A DNA stretch of 25,562 nt from CAZGXQ01 sp964530195 (GCA_964530195.1 CAZGXQ010000016.1:1-25562); one strand, 5' to 3'; counted from the first letter of the stretch, positions 14,832 to 22,310 are shown. Notes: generated by a model from the sequence alone, not told the origin. Made by a program: numbers and translations.

Positions 14832-14903
14832 GCCCCTATAGCTTAAAGGATAAAGCAGTGGCGTCCTAAGCCATTGATCCAGGTTCGAATCCTGGTAGGG
14901 GCA
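14832..14903 (+). tRNA. tRNA-Arg(CCT)
   Basis: Acceptor GCCCCTA/TAGGGGC, D stem GCTT/AAGC, anticodon stem GTGGC/GCCAT with loop GTCCTAA (anticodon CCT), T arm CCAGGTTCGAATCCTGG, discriminator A, no CCA. First of four tRNAs read with the 3D-domain gene. Confidence 0.93.
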
Positions 14904-14915
14904 AAGAGGGGGTAT

Positions 14916-14986
14916 GGGCCTATAGTTCAACGGCAGAACGCCGCTATGGCATGGCGGAGATATGGGTTCAATTCCCATTAGGTCCA
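14916..14986 (+). tRNA. tRNA-Ala(GGC)
   Basis: Acceptor GGGCCTA/TAGGTCC contains the G3:U70 pair that defines alanine tRNA. The anticodon stem CCGCT/GGCGG encloses loop ATGGCAT (anticodon GGC), with the A32-U38 pair known as characteristic of bacterial tRNA-Ala(GGC). Discriminator A, no CCA. Confidence 0.93.
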
Positions 14987-14987
14987 A

Positions 14988-15059
14988 GCCGGAGTGGTGT
15001 AGCGGTCTGCACAGATGTCTGAAAAACATCTGGTCCCAGTTCGACTCTGGGCTCCGGCA
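14988..15059 (+). tRNA. tRNA-Phe(GAA)
   Basis: Acceptor GCCGGAG/CTCCGGC, anticodon stem GATGT/ACATC with loop CTGAAAA (anticodon GAA), T arm CCCAGTTCGACTCTGGG, discriminator A, no CCA. One base separates it from tRNA-Ala. Confidence 0.95.
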
Positions 15060-15065
15060 CAAAAA

Positions 15066-15136
15066 GCGGGATTAGTATAGTGGTAGTACGCCACCTTGCC
15101 AAGGTGGAGGCGCCAGTTCGATTCTGGTATCCCGCT
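15066..15136 (+). tRNA. tRNA-Gly(GCC)
   Basis: Acceptor GCGGGAT/ATCCCGC, anticodon stem CCACC/GGTGG with loop TTGCCAA (anticodon GCC), T arm CCAGTTCGATTCTGG, discriminator T, no CCA. Last tRNA of the cluster, 9 bases before the ATG of a protein gene. Confidence 0.95.
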
Positions 15137-15145
15137 CAACTTTTT

Positions 15146-15661
15146 ATGAAGAAAAAAATTAAAATTTGTTGGAAAAAAATACTCAGGATTTCTTTTATTC
15201 CTCTTTTTATTTTGAGTTTTTATCCATTTTTTGAAAAAAACTCAGGAAAGGTTGAGGCAGATTTAAGATTATTTTTAGTAACCCCATCCCATTTTTCTGA
15301 TTTTATTTTTTTCCAAAACAATAGTTTATATGGAATTTCTAGCTTAGAAGTTCCAAAGGTGGAGAAATCAAAAAGAATAATAGGTGTAGTAACAGGTTAT
15401 TCCTCAACTTATTTTGAAACAGATGATACTCCCCACATTACTGCCTCAGGAACTTTAGTAAGAGATGGGATTGTAGCTAATAATTTTTATCCCTTTGGAA
15501 CAAAAGTGAAGTTTCCAGAGATTTTTGGAGACAAAATTTTCGTAGTAGAAGATAGAATGAATCCCCAAAAAGACTGGTATTATTTTGACATTTGGTTTCC
15601 TTCTTATTCTGAAGCTAAAAATTTTGGAGCAAAAATAACTTATGTTGAGATTTTAGAATAG
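15146..15661 (+). CDS. Exported 3D-domain (double-psi beta-barrel) protein, probable cell-wall enzyme
   Basis: A 171-residue protein. The N-terminus is MKKKIK followed by one hydrophobic helix (about 12-28, LRISFIPLFILSFYPFF), a signal peptide or membrane anchor. The C-terminal half (about 75-171) is a 3D domain: VTGYSSTYFETDD, TASGTLV, FGTKVKFP, VEDRMNPQ and YYFDIWF, carrying the aspartates that name the family. Related domains occur in MltA-type lytic transglycosylases, Bacillus YabE/YuiC proteins and resuscitation factors, so peptidoglycan cleavage or remodelling is likely; the exact activity is unproven. The frame stays open upstream through tRNA-Gly(GCC), but the ATG at 15146 is the real start. 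It is apparently cotranscribed with the four tRNAs. Its stop abuts the opposing tRNA-Leu with no gap. Confidence 0.85.
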   Translation: MKKKIKICWKKILRISFIPLFILSFYPFFEKNSGKVEADLRLFLVTPSHFSDFIFFQNNSLYGISSLEVPKVEKSKRIIGVVTGYSSTYFETDDTPHITASGTLVRDGIVANNFYPFGTKVKFPEIFGDKIFVVEDRMNPQKDWYYFDIWFPSYSEAKNFGAKITYVEILE

Positions 15662-15748
15662 TGCCCGGGGAGGGACTTGCACCCTCACGGGGAAAAATTC
15701 CCCAAAGGATTTTAAGTCCTTTGCGTCTTCTAATTCCGCCACCCGGGC
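15662..15748 (-). tRNA. tRNA-Leu(TAA)
   Basis: Minus-strand class II tRNA of 87 bases: acceptor GCCCGGG/CCCGGGC, anticodon stem AAGGA/TCCTT with loop CTTAAAA (anticodon TAA), long variable arm GGGGAA/TTCCCC, discriminator A, no CCA. One base after tRNA-Cys in the same direction. Confidence 0.95.
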
Positions 15749-15749
15749 G

Positions 15750-15821
15750 AGGTCGCGGTGGGATTTGCACCCACGTATAAGGGATTTGCAGTCCCTTGCC
15801 TTTCTTCTTGGCTACGCGACC
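15750..15821 (-). tRNA. tRNA-Cys(GCA)
   Basis: Minus strand: acceptor GGTCGCG/CGCGACC, anticodon stem AGGGA/TCCCT with loop CTGCAAA (anticodon GCA), T arm GTGGGTGCAAATCCCAC, discriminator U73, the cysteine identity base. No CCA. Confidence 0.95.
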
Positions 15822-15828
15822 AAATAAA

Positions 15829-15857
15829 ATTTTACTCTATTTTTTTTCTTTTTTCAA
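15829..15857 (-). promoter_or_regulatory. Promoter of tRNA-Cys/tRNA-Leu, -10 seven bases before the tRNA
   Basis: Minus strand: TTGAAA (15852-15857), a 17-bp spacer and TAAAAT (15829-15834), then 7 bases and the mature 5' end of tRNA-Cys. The -35 lies inside the last codons of rbfA, so the tRNAs can be expressed apart from infB-rbfA. Confidence 0.75.
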
Positions 15858-16181
15858 TTTTTCTAAAATTTCATCAATTCTTGCAGCTTCGATTGTTTTT
15901 TGTTCCTTTACAAATTTTATTTTCGGCACTTTTTTAATAATCAATCTTTGATTTAAAAGTTTCTGAATAAAATAGATTTCACTTTCTAGAATTTTTAAAA
16001 CCCTATTAAAATTCTTTTCGGGATAGCAACTAAAAAAAACTTTACACTCTTTTAAATCCTCTGTTGTTACAACTCGAGTCAAAGTTACTAAGGTATCCTT
16101 TGGAAACTCTACCATTTTTTGAATAATTTTTGAAAGCTCTTCTTTTATTAAACTATTTATTTTTTCTAATCTTTTCTTCAT
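15837..16181 (-). CDS. rbfA: Ribosome-binding factor A
   Basis: Binds the 30S subunit and helps late 16S rRNA maturation and cold adaptation. The 114 residues begin MKKRLEKINSLIKEELSKII, matching the family's N-terminal helix with the I-x-x-E-(L/I) pattern. VTLTRVVTTEDLKECKVFFS is the family's V(T/S)xVxxSxDLxxAxVYxS strand-helix-strand segment. It ends in KIKFVKEQKTIEAARIDEILEKL, close to the usual PxLxFxxDxSxExxxxIxxLL, with the central Asp/Ser changed. Start and infB stop overlap as TAATG, so it is translated with infB, the classic infB-rbfA order. Confidence 0.9.
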   Translation of the reverse strand: MKKRLEKINSLIKEELSKIIQKMVEFPKDTLVTLTRVVTTEDLKECKVFFSCYPEKNFNRVLKILESEIYFIQKLLNQRLIIKKVPKIKFVKEQKTIEAARIDEILEKLKKEKK

Positions 16182-17641
16182 TAAGTTTGGAGTTTTTTGT
16201 AAAAAATCAGTATGTCGCCTTTTTCAATTTTTTCCTCCCCTTCATATAATATTCCCACTTCCTCTCCCTTTTTTCCGATCTCAATGTCTTTTCTATTTTT
16301 TTGTAAATTGATTAATTTCCCCCTTCCAACAATTTCTTCTCCTCTTTGAATTTCAATTCTTGATTCCCTTTCAACCTTTCCCTCAATTATTCTTCCTCCT
16401 ACAATTTGTCGATTTTTTTCGCTCCAAAATTCTACTAACACTTTTACCTTTCCTATTTCTACCTCTTCTTCTTTCGGTTTTAAGACTCTTTCTATTATTT
16501 TTTTGAGCTCTTCAGCAAAATCATAAATAACATTGAAAGTAAATATTTTCACTTTTTTTCTTTGAGCTAACTCTTTTATTTCCTTTTTTATTTTAGTTTT
16601 AAATCCAAAAATAAAAGCATTTCCTACGCTAGCCAATTCCACATCGCTATCTGTTATTTCTCCGATGCTAGCTTCTATAACTTTAAGAAAGATTTCTTTT
16701 TGAGAAAAATTTTTTAAAATTTCCTTCATAGCTTCTAAAGAACCCAAGGAGTCAGCTTTTAAAATCAAATTGATAAATTTACCCTCCCTTTCAATTTTTT
16801 CTAATCTTTCTCTTTTTTCCTTTTCAGAAATTATAAACTTTTGAGCTTCTTCTTTGTTTTGGAAAACTTTTAATTTTTCTCCCACATTTGGGATTTTTTC
16901 AAATCCGAGCAAAATTATCGGATCTCCAGCCCTAGCTTCTTCTATTTCTTCTCCTTTGTAGTTTTCCATTTTTTTAACTTTTCCAAAAGCACTTTGAGTT
17001 GCAACAAAATCTCCTTTTTTTATTTTTCCTTCGCGCAAAATTACATTAGCTATAGCTCCTCTTTTTGGATCCAAAAAAGATTCAATCACTACTCCTTCGC
17101 CCGGTTTTTCAAATTCAGCTTTTATTTTTTCAATCTCTGTCAAAAGACAAATCAAATCTAAAAGATCTTCAATTCCTTCTCTTGTTTTTGCTGAAGTTTC
17201 AACTACTGGTATTTCTCCACCAAACTCTTCAACCAAAATCCCTTCAGCTTTTAATTCTCTTTTTACTTTTTCAGAATTAGCCTCAAGCTTATCAATTTTA
17301 TTAATCGCAACAATAAAAGGGATCTTTGCGTTTTTTAATTCAAAAATGGCCTCTTTTGTTTGTTGTTTTACTCCTTCCACTCCATCTACTACTAATATTC
17401 CAATATCAGCCACCATTGCTCCTTGAGATCTCATTTTCGAAAAAGCTTCGTGACCCGGAGTGTCAATGAAAGTAATTTTTTTCCCCTCTCTCTCAACCTG
17501 AATAGCTTTAACCTCCTGAGTAATTATTCCACCTGGCTTTTCTTGGGTAAATTCCAATCCTAAAATTGCATTTAAAAGACTTGTTTTTCCACTATCAATA
17601 TGCCCTAAAATTACTACAATTGGTGGTCTTTCTTTTTTCAT
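16181..17641 (-). CDS. infB: Translation initiation factor IF-2, short form starting at the G domain
   Basis: GTPase that brings initiator tRNA to the ribosome and joins the subunits. At 486 residues it lacks the whole N-terminal region (716 residues in total in B. subtilis, 890 in E. coli). It begins with the G domain: G1 GHIDSGKT (13-20; GHVDHGKT in most bacteria), G2 PGGIITQEV (36-44, one residue longer than the usual GGITQ), G3 DTPGHEAF (60-67), G4 NKID (114-117) and G5 TSAKT. The remaining beta-barrel and C1/C2 domains follow, ending in VGGRIIEGKV and KGDILIFYKK. The Ser in G1 where His is usual, and the inserted Ile, are unusual. No earlier in-frame coding extends upstream, because tRNA-Ser(CGA) lies 13 bases before the ATG. 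Followed by rbfA. Confidence 0.94.
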   Translation of the reverse strand: MKKERPPIVVILGHIDSGKTSLLNAILGLEFTQEKPGGIITQEVKAIQVEREGKKITFIDTPGHEAFSKMRSQGAMVADIGILVVDGVEGVKQQTKEAIFELKNAKIPFIVAINKIDKLEANSEKVKRELKAEGILVEEFGGEIPVVETSAKTREGIEDLLDLICLLTEIEKIKAEFEKPGEGVVIESFLDPKRGAIANVILREGKIKKGDFVATQSAFGKVKKMENYKGEEIEEARAGDPIILLGFEKIPNVGEKLKVFQNKEEAQKFIISEKEKRERLEKIEREGKFINLILKADSLGSLEAMKEILKNFSQKEIFLKVIEASIGEITDSDVELASVGNAFIFGFKTKIKKEIKELAQRKKVKIFTFNVIYDFAEELKKIIERVLKPKEEEVEIGKVKVLVEFWSEKNRQIVGGRIIEGKVERESRIEIQRGEEIVGRGKLINLQKNRKDIEIGKKGEEVGILYEGEEKIEKGDILIFYKKLQT

Positions 17642-17654
17642 TTTAAAATTTTGA

Positions 17655-17739
17655 CGGAAGGGGTGGGACTTGAACCCACAAGGGGCAAAACCCCACCGAC
17701 TTTCGAGGTCGGCCCCTTACCAATTCGGGACACCCTTCC
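17655..17739 (-). tRNA. tRNA-Ser(CGA)
   Basis: Minus-strand class II tRNA: acceptor GGAAGGG/CCCTTCC, anticodon stem CCGAC/GTCGG with loop CTCGAAA (anticodon CGA), variable arm GGGGTTTTGCCCC, discriminator G73 (serine identity), no CCA. Its 3' end is 13 bases before the infB start codon, so it probably shares the infB transcript. Confidence 0.95.
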
Positions 17740-17744
17740 CAATC

Positions 17745-17772
17745 TTAATAGAGTATCAATTTTTTATTTCAA
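17745..17772 (-). promoter_or_regulatory. Probable promoter for tRNA-Ser(CGA)-infB-rbfA
   Basis: Minus strand: TTGAAA (17767-17772), a 16-bp spacer and TATTAA (17745-17750), 5 bases before the mature tRNA 5' end. The rest of the gap, up to tRNA-Val at 17849, is plain AT-rich sequence with nothing else recognisable. Confidence 0.5.
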
Positions 17773-17848
17773 ACTCAAGAGTAAAAACTTATGAGAATAG
17801 CACGATTTGAGCTTAAATTCATATCTTATTTTTATGAAAAATTTCATT

Positions 17849-17920
17849 TGGGCTCGGCTGGACTTGAACCAGCGACCTCTTCTGTGTAAGAGAAGCGCTC
17901 TACCCCTGAGCTACGAGCCC
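17849..17920 (-). tRNA. tRNA-Val(TAC)
   Basis: Minus strand: acceptor GGGCTCG/CGAGCCC, anticodon stem CTTCT/AGAAG with loop CTTACAC (anticodon TAC), T arm GCTGGTTCAAGTCCAGC, discriminator A, no CCA. It follows pilC by 43 bases in the same direction. No convincing own promoter was seen, so read-through from cluster 2 is possible. Confidence 0.95.
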
Positions 17921-17963
17921 AAAATAAGCTGTAAGTTTTTCTTTTTCTACACCTGACACAGCT

Positions 17964-19172
17964 TTAACTAATAATAGTAATAGTTTGATAGATAGTAGTC
18001 AAGACAGAAAGCAAAAGTAAACCCACGATTGCAGCTGCAAAGATAATTAAAATTGGAGTTAAAAAAGTAGTAATGTTTCCAATTATCCTCTCTGCTTCCT
18101 TTGCATAAAAATCTGAAATAGTTAAAAGTGATTTATTTAAAGTTCCTGTTTTTTCCCCAATTGTTATCATTTGAGAGAAAAATGGAGGGAAAATTTCAGG
18201 ATAATCTTTAAAAAAACTGGAAAGGGGCTCCCCAGCCCTAATTGCATCTTTTGCTAAAGCTAAAATGCTCTGATAGACGGTATTTCCAGTAATTTCTTCT
18301 GTAATTTCCAAAGCCTGAGCAATAGGTACTCCACTTGCTAATAAAACATTGAGATTTTGGCTAATTCTACTCAAATACATCATTTTTATAAGTTGACCAA
18401 AAATTGGAAGTTTTAGCAAAAAACGATCAAGAGTTTCCTTTCCCTCCGATGTTTTAAAATAGGAAAAAAATACAAACAAAATTGAACCAAACAAAACAAG
18501 TATCAACCACCACCATTTCTTTAAAAATTCTTTAAATTCTAAAAGAAAAATGACAATTGATGGTAATTGTGCTTCCATTTGCATTGAAAATTGAGCTATT
18601 CTTGGAATAAGCCAAAAGAGCATTAAAAAGAAAACAATTAAAGCTAAAGTAAGTATCATTGCAGGATAAAACATTGCACCCCTTACTCGTTGAGTAAATT
18701 GATAATTGCTTTCCATATTTTCAGCAATTCTCTGAATTACTTGAGGAAGTTCTCCTGCAATTTCTCCAGTTTTTACCATAGCAGTATAGGCTTTCGAAAA
18801 AACCTGAGGGTGATGGGACATAGCAGTAGAGAGGGTATTTCCTGACTCAACCTCAGTAGCAAGAGCAAAGAAAACATCTTTTAAATTTTCATTTGAAGTT
18901 TCTTTTGCTACAGAGTTTAAAGCATCCAAAATTGGTACTCCAGAACGCAAAAGAGCAGCCAACCCCCTGAAAGCAGTTGCTAAATCTATTAAAGAAATTT
19001 TTCCAAATAACAAAAACCCTCTTTTGTAAAATGGTTTTTTTAATTCTTCAACGCGAGTAGGGAAAAGACCGCTTCTTTGTAAAATTTCAATTGCAGCTTC
19101 TCTTGAAAAAGCTTCAATTTCTCCAGTTTTAATTTCTCCTGTTTTTGTTCTTGCTTGGTAAGTAAATCTCAT
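17964..19172 (-). CDS. pilC: Type IV pilus inner-membrane platform protein PilC (GspF family)
   Basis: Polytopic platform on which PilB and PilT act. The 402 residues show the N-terminal YQARTKTGEIKTGEIEA motif and two T2SSF repeats. The first (about 65-190) has LRSGVPILDAL and TGEIAGELPQVI; the second (about 265-390) has LLASGVPIAQALEIT and IGEKTGTLNKSL. Transmembrane helices lie at about 170-192 (with ALIVFFLMLFWLIPRI), about 220-240 (WWWLILVLFGSILFVFF) and about 365-395 near the end. Length and layout are complete. It is the last gene of cluster 2 and the only pilC in the window, so cluster 1 would need to share it. It starts one base after the pilT stop. Confidence 0.95.
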   Translation of the reverse strand: MRFTYQARTKTGEIKTGEIEAFSREAAIEILQRSGLFPTRVEELKKPFYKRGFLLFGKISLIDLATAFRGLAALLRSGVPILDALNSVAKETSNENLKDVFFALATEVESGNTLSTAMSHHPQVFSKAYTAMVKTGEIAGELPQVIQRIAENMESNYQFTQRVRGAMFYPAMILTLALIVFFLMLFWLIPRIAQFSMQMEAQLPSIVIFLLEFKEFLKKWWWLILVLFGSILFVFFSYFKTSEGKETLDRFLLKLPIFGQLIKMMYLSRISQNLNVLLASGVPIAQALEITEEITGNTVYQSILALAKDAIRAGEPLSSFFKDYPEIFPPFFSQMITIGEKTGTLNKSLLTISDFYAKEAERIIGNITTFLTPILIIFAAAIVGLLLLSVLTTIYQTITIIS

Positions 19173-19173
19173 G

Positions 19174-20244
19174 TTAATCTCTTAAAAGAAATTTTAATTC
19201 TCCAGGATTTAAGGAATAGTTTAAAGCAGTTTCCAAAAGTATTTCTTTCCTTTTTACTAAATCAGCTAAAGATCTGTTTAAAGAAATCATTCCTGATTCA
19301 AGAGAGGTTTCAATTATCATCGGAATTTCATGGATTTTATTTTCTCTAATTAAATTCGCAATTGCTGGAGTCATAAACATCACTTCGCAAGCTGGAATTA
19401 ACCCTCCTTTTATTCTTGGGACCAATCTTTGAGAAACAATTCCCAAAAGAGATCCTGCCAATTGGGCTCTAATTTGATTTTGCTGTCCTGGAGGAAAAGA
19501 GTCAACAATTCTGTGGATTGTTTGGGCAGCTGAGTTTGTGTGCAAGGTTGCAAAGACCAAATGCCCAGTTTCAGCAGCAGTAATGGCTGTAGCTATGGTT
19601 TCAGGGTCTCTCATTTCTCCAATCATAATTACATCTGGATCTTGACGAAGAGCAGAACGAAGAGCTTTAAGAAAAGAAGTAGTATCTTGATGGACCTCCC
19701 TTTGTTCAATCATTGATTTATCAGGTTCGAACACATATTCAATCGGGTCTTCAATAGTAATAATATGATCTCTTCGGGTATGGTTTATTTCATCAATTAA
19801 TGCAGCCAAAGTTGTCGATTTTCCATGTGAAGAGGGACCACAAATTAAGACAAATCCCTGCGGAGCTTTAGCAAAAAGATGGAGAATTGGAGGAAGATTA
19901 AGTTCTTCGATTGTTTTGATCTTTGTTGGAATTAATCTCAAAGCTGCAGAAACGCATCCTCTTTGAAAGAAAACATTTACTCTAAATCGAGCTTTATTTT
20001 CAAAATTATAAGAAAAATCTATTTCTTTTTCCTCTAAAAATCTCTTCCTTTGCTCTTCATTCATTAAACAAAAGGCTAAATTTTTTGAATCCTCAGGAGA
20101 AAGCAAATGATATTTTAATGGATAAAGAGAACCAGAAATTCTTAAAGTTGGAGGATATCCAGCCGTCAAATGTAAATCTGAAGCTTCTTTTTCAATTGTA
20201 ATTTCAAGCAATTGTTTGAGTTTCAAAAAATAATTTTCTTTCAT
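19174..20244 (-). CDS. pilT: Type IV pilus retraction ATPase PilT
   Basis: Hexameric motor that disassembles pilin and pulls the pilus in, supporting twitching and DNA uptake. The 356 residues fit PilT: ASDLHLTAGYPP (21-32), a Walker A of GPSSHGKS (136-143), Asp box TIEDPIEY (163-170), Walker B DPDVIMIGEMRD (202-213), His box TGHLVFATLHTN (226-237), and the PilT signature AIANLIRENKIHEI (294-307) with SGMISLNRSLADLV following. The Walker A is a variant of the usual GPTGSGKS but keeps GxxxxGKS. Starts 4 bases after a receiver gene in the same operon. Only one pilT is seen. Confidence 0.95.
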   Translation of the reverse strand: MKENYFLKLKQLLEITIEKEASDLHLTAGYPPTLRISGSLYPLKYHLLSPEDSKNLAFCLMNEEQRKRFLEEKEIDFSYNFENKARFRVNVFFQRGCVSAALRLIPTKIKTIEELNLPPILHLFAKAPQGFVLICGPSSHGKSTTLAALIDEINHTRRDHIITIEDPIEYVFEPDKSMIEQREVHQDTTSFLKALRSALRQDPDVIMIGEMRDPETIATAITAAETGHLVFATLHTNSAAQTIHRIVDSFPPGQQNQIRAQLAGSLLGIVSQRLVPRIKGGLIPACEVMFMTPAIANLIRENKIHEIPMIIETSLESGMISLNRSLADLVKRKEILLETALNYSLNPGELKFLLRD

Positions 20245-20248
20245 ATCT

Positions 20249-20611
20249 TTATTTTAGCAAATTTTTTATTTCTTTTATTATATCAGAAGGCGTGTGGTGA
20301 GCTTTAATTAAATATTTATTAGCCCCAAGTTTTAATCCTTCCTCTACCTCTTTTTTCTCCCCAATATTAGAGAGAATTATAATTTTAAGGTTTGGAAAAC
20401 TTTCTTTTACTTTTTTTAAAATTTCCATTCCATTAATATCTGGCAAGATAAGGTCTAAAATTAAAAGATCAAAATTTTCTTTACTGAGTTTCTTTAAACA
20501 TTCATTTCCTGAAGTTGAAATCTCAACTAAATAGCCTTCTTCTTTTAATCTAGTGGTGTAAATATCTATTAAAAATGGATCGTCTTCGACTAACAAAATT
20601 TTTTTGTTCAT
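20249..20611 (-). CDS. Stand-alone receiver (CheY-like) protein, cluster 2
   Basis: A 120-residue single REC domain: acidic pocket EDD (9-11), phospho-acceptor Asp53 in LILDLILPD, Ser in ILSN as the switch residue and Lys in LIKA. No output domain. It sits between pilB2 (1 base) and pilT (4 bases), which argues for control of the ATPases by contact. No kinase lies in this cluster; the cluster 1 kinase at 8015-8947 is the nearest candidate donor. Confidence 0.93.
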   Translation of the reverse strand: MNKKILLVEDDPFLIDIYTTRLKEEGYLVEISTSGNECLKKLSKENFDLLILDLILPDINGMEILKKVKESFPNLKIIILSNIGEKKEVEEGLKLGANKYLIKAHHTPSDIIKEIKNLLK

Positions 20612-20612
20612 T

Positions 20613-22310
20613 TTAGCCAGTTTCTCTTAATACTTCTTCGACCGTTGTAATTCCTTCTAAAACTTTCAAAAATCCATCTTGCCGCATAGTAAGTATTTTT
20701 TGTTTTTTTGCTTCCTCTCGAATTTTTGTTTCACTAGGTTCTTTCAAAATTACAGATTCTATCTCAGGAGTAATTTCTAAAACTTCAAAAATTCCAATTC
20801 TTCCTGAAAACCCCTCTTTAGCGCATTCTGGGCATCCCTGAGACTCAAAGAGATAAAGAGGCTCTTTTAGTTTTTCTTCAATTCCCTCAATTCCCTCTAA
20901 CTCTTTTGAAAGCAATTCTTTTATTTCTCTCTTTGCCCTGACTTTCTTTTTGCATTTTTCACAAAGCTTTCTTACTAATCTTTGAGAGAGAGCAATTCTT
21001 AAAGTTGCTGAAATCAAAAAAGGTTGAATTCCCAAATCAATTAATCTTGGAATTGCTCCAAAAGCGTCGTTTGTGTGTAAAGTAGATAAAACCAAATGCC
21101 CAGTCAAAGCAGCATGAACTGCCAAAGATGCGGTTTCTTTATCTCTGATTTCTCCCACCAAAATGATATCAGGATCTTGTCTTAACACATGTCTTAATCC
21201 TTCAGCAAAAGTATACCCAATTTCTGGTTTAATTTGAGATTGATTGATTCCTTCTATTAAATATTCAACAGGATCTTCTAAGGTTACAATGTTTACCCCC
21301 TCTCTGTTTAAAATTTGCAAAATTGCATAAAGAGTAGTTGTTTTTCCGCAACCTGTAGGTCCTGTAGCTAAGATCATTCCATATGGTTTTTCAATGCCTT
21401 TTTTTAAAACCTCAAAATTTCTTCCACTTAATCCTAATTCTTCAAATTTTTTAAGTCCGGTTCTTGGATCTAAGATTCTAATTGCTACTTTTTCACCAAG
21501 AGAAGTAGGGAGAGTCGAAACCCTAAAGTCAATGGTTCTATCCTCGTATTTTATTGAAAATCTGCCGTCTTGAGGTATTCTTGTTTCATCAATTCTTAAA
21601 TTTGACAAAATTTTTACCCTAGCAACAATTGCCGGTAAAAATTTTATTGGTAAAAAGAAGGTATTATATAGAACGCCCATTCTCCTATATCTGACCCTTA
21701 CTTTATCTTTTAAGGGCTCAATGTGAATATCTGATGCCTCCCCATCAATTCCATATTTCAAAAAAACAGCTACCATTTTAGATATTGGAGCCTCCTCTTT
21801 TAAAGCTTCCTCTGAAACCAGAGAAATTTTTTCGCTTTTTAAAACAGTTTCTAGCTCTTCTAAAACATTTTCTACTTCTTTTGCAGGAGCTCGATAAAGC
21901 TGGATAATGTTCTTAAATAAAGAAGGAGTAATAAGGAAGATTTTAAAATTAAAATTTTGAACTCGAGAAAGAAAATTGATTGCTTCTTGAGCTTTTAAAT
22001 CTTCCGGATAGACCATTCCAATGTTTAAAGTTTTATTTTCTTTTGAGAGAGGGACTATTTTATAGTATTTTGCAGTTTCTTCTGGAATAATTTTTAAAAT
22101 ATCCAAAGGAATTTCTTTTTCTATTTTTTTTATTAAAGGTAAATTTTGAACCTGAGCTTTTAATTCAAAAAGCTTTTCTTCGGAAAGGAGATTTTTTTCC
22201 AGGATTACTTCTTCGAGCTTTTTGTTTAAATTTTTTGCTTCAGCTAGTAATTCTAAAATTTTATCTTTTTTGAAAATTCCAGTTTCAACTAATTTTTCTA
22301 TTAGGTCCAT
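20613..22310 (-). CDS. pilB: Type IV pilus extension ATPase PilB, copy 2 (zinc site intact)
   Basis: A 565-residue PilB/GspE ATPase. The N-terminal MshEN-like part covers 1-140. ASDIHIEP (192-199), Walker A GPTGCGKT (317-324), Asp box TLEDPVEY, Walker B DPDIILVGEIRD (379-390) and His box TGHLVLSTLHTN (403-414) follow. The C-terminal zinc site is complete, with CEKC (450-453) and CPEC (493-496), unlike copy 1. RYRRMGVLYN replaces the common RxRIDG. Gene order pilM-pilN-pilO-small ORF-pilB-receiver-pilT-pilC makes this the fuller of the two pilus clusters. Clearly paralogous to copy 1 but well diverged, so the duplication is old or the genes were acquired separately. Confidence 0.95.
   Translation of the reverse strand: MDLIEKLVETGIFKKDKILELLAEAKNLNKKLEEVILEKNLLSEEKLFELKAQVQNLPLIKKIEKEIPLDILKIIPEETAKYYKIVPLSKENKTLNIGMVYPEDLKAQEAINFLSRVQNFNFKIFLITPSLFKNIIQLYRAPAKEVENVLEELETVLKSEKISLVSEEALKEEAPISKMVAVFLKYGIDGEASDIHIEPLKDKVRVRYRRMGVLYNTFFLPIKFLPAIVARVKILSNLRIDETRIPQDGRFSIKYEDRTIDFRVSTLPTSLGEKVAIRILDPRTGLKKFEELGLSGRNFEVLKKGIEKPYGMILATGPTGCGKTTTLYAILQILNREGVNIVTLEDPVEYLIEGINQSQIKPEIGYTFAEGLRHVLRQDPDIILVGEIRDKETASLAVHAALTGHLVLSTLHTNDAFGAIPRLIDLGIQPFLISATLRIALSQRLVRKLCEKCKKKVRAKREIKELLSKELEGIEGIEEKLKEPLYLFESQGCPECAKEGFSGRIGIFEVLEITPEIESVILKEPSETKIREEAKKQKILTMRQDGFLKVLEGITTVEEVLRETG

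Noticed and set aside
14799..15062. 87-residue minus-strand frame opposite the four-tRNA cluster
   Set aside because: It is the antisense of tRNA-Arg, tRNA-Ala and tRNA-Phe; its Cys/Pro/Arg-rich translation is a known tRNA artefact.
15080..15145. Upstream extension of the 3D-domain protein
   Set aside because: The extra 22 residues are a translation of tRNA-Gly(GCC); the ATG at 15146 precedes a normal signal sequence.
17740..17848. Terminator or small RNA between tRNA-Ser and tRNA-Val
   Set aside because: Only a weak ATGAAA/TTTCAT palindrome with no T tract in the direction of transcription was found.
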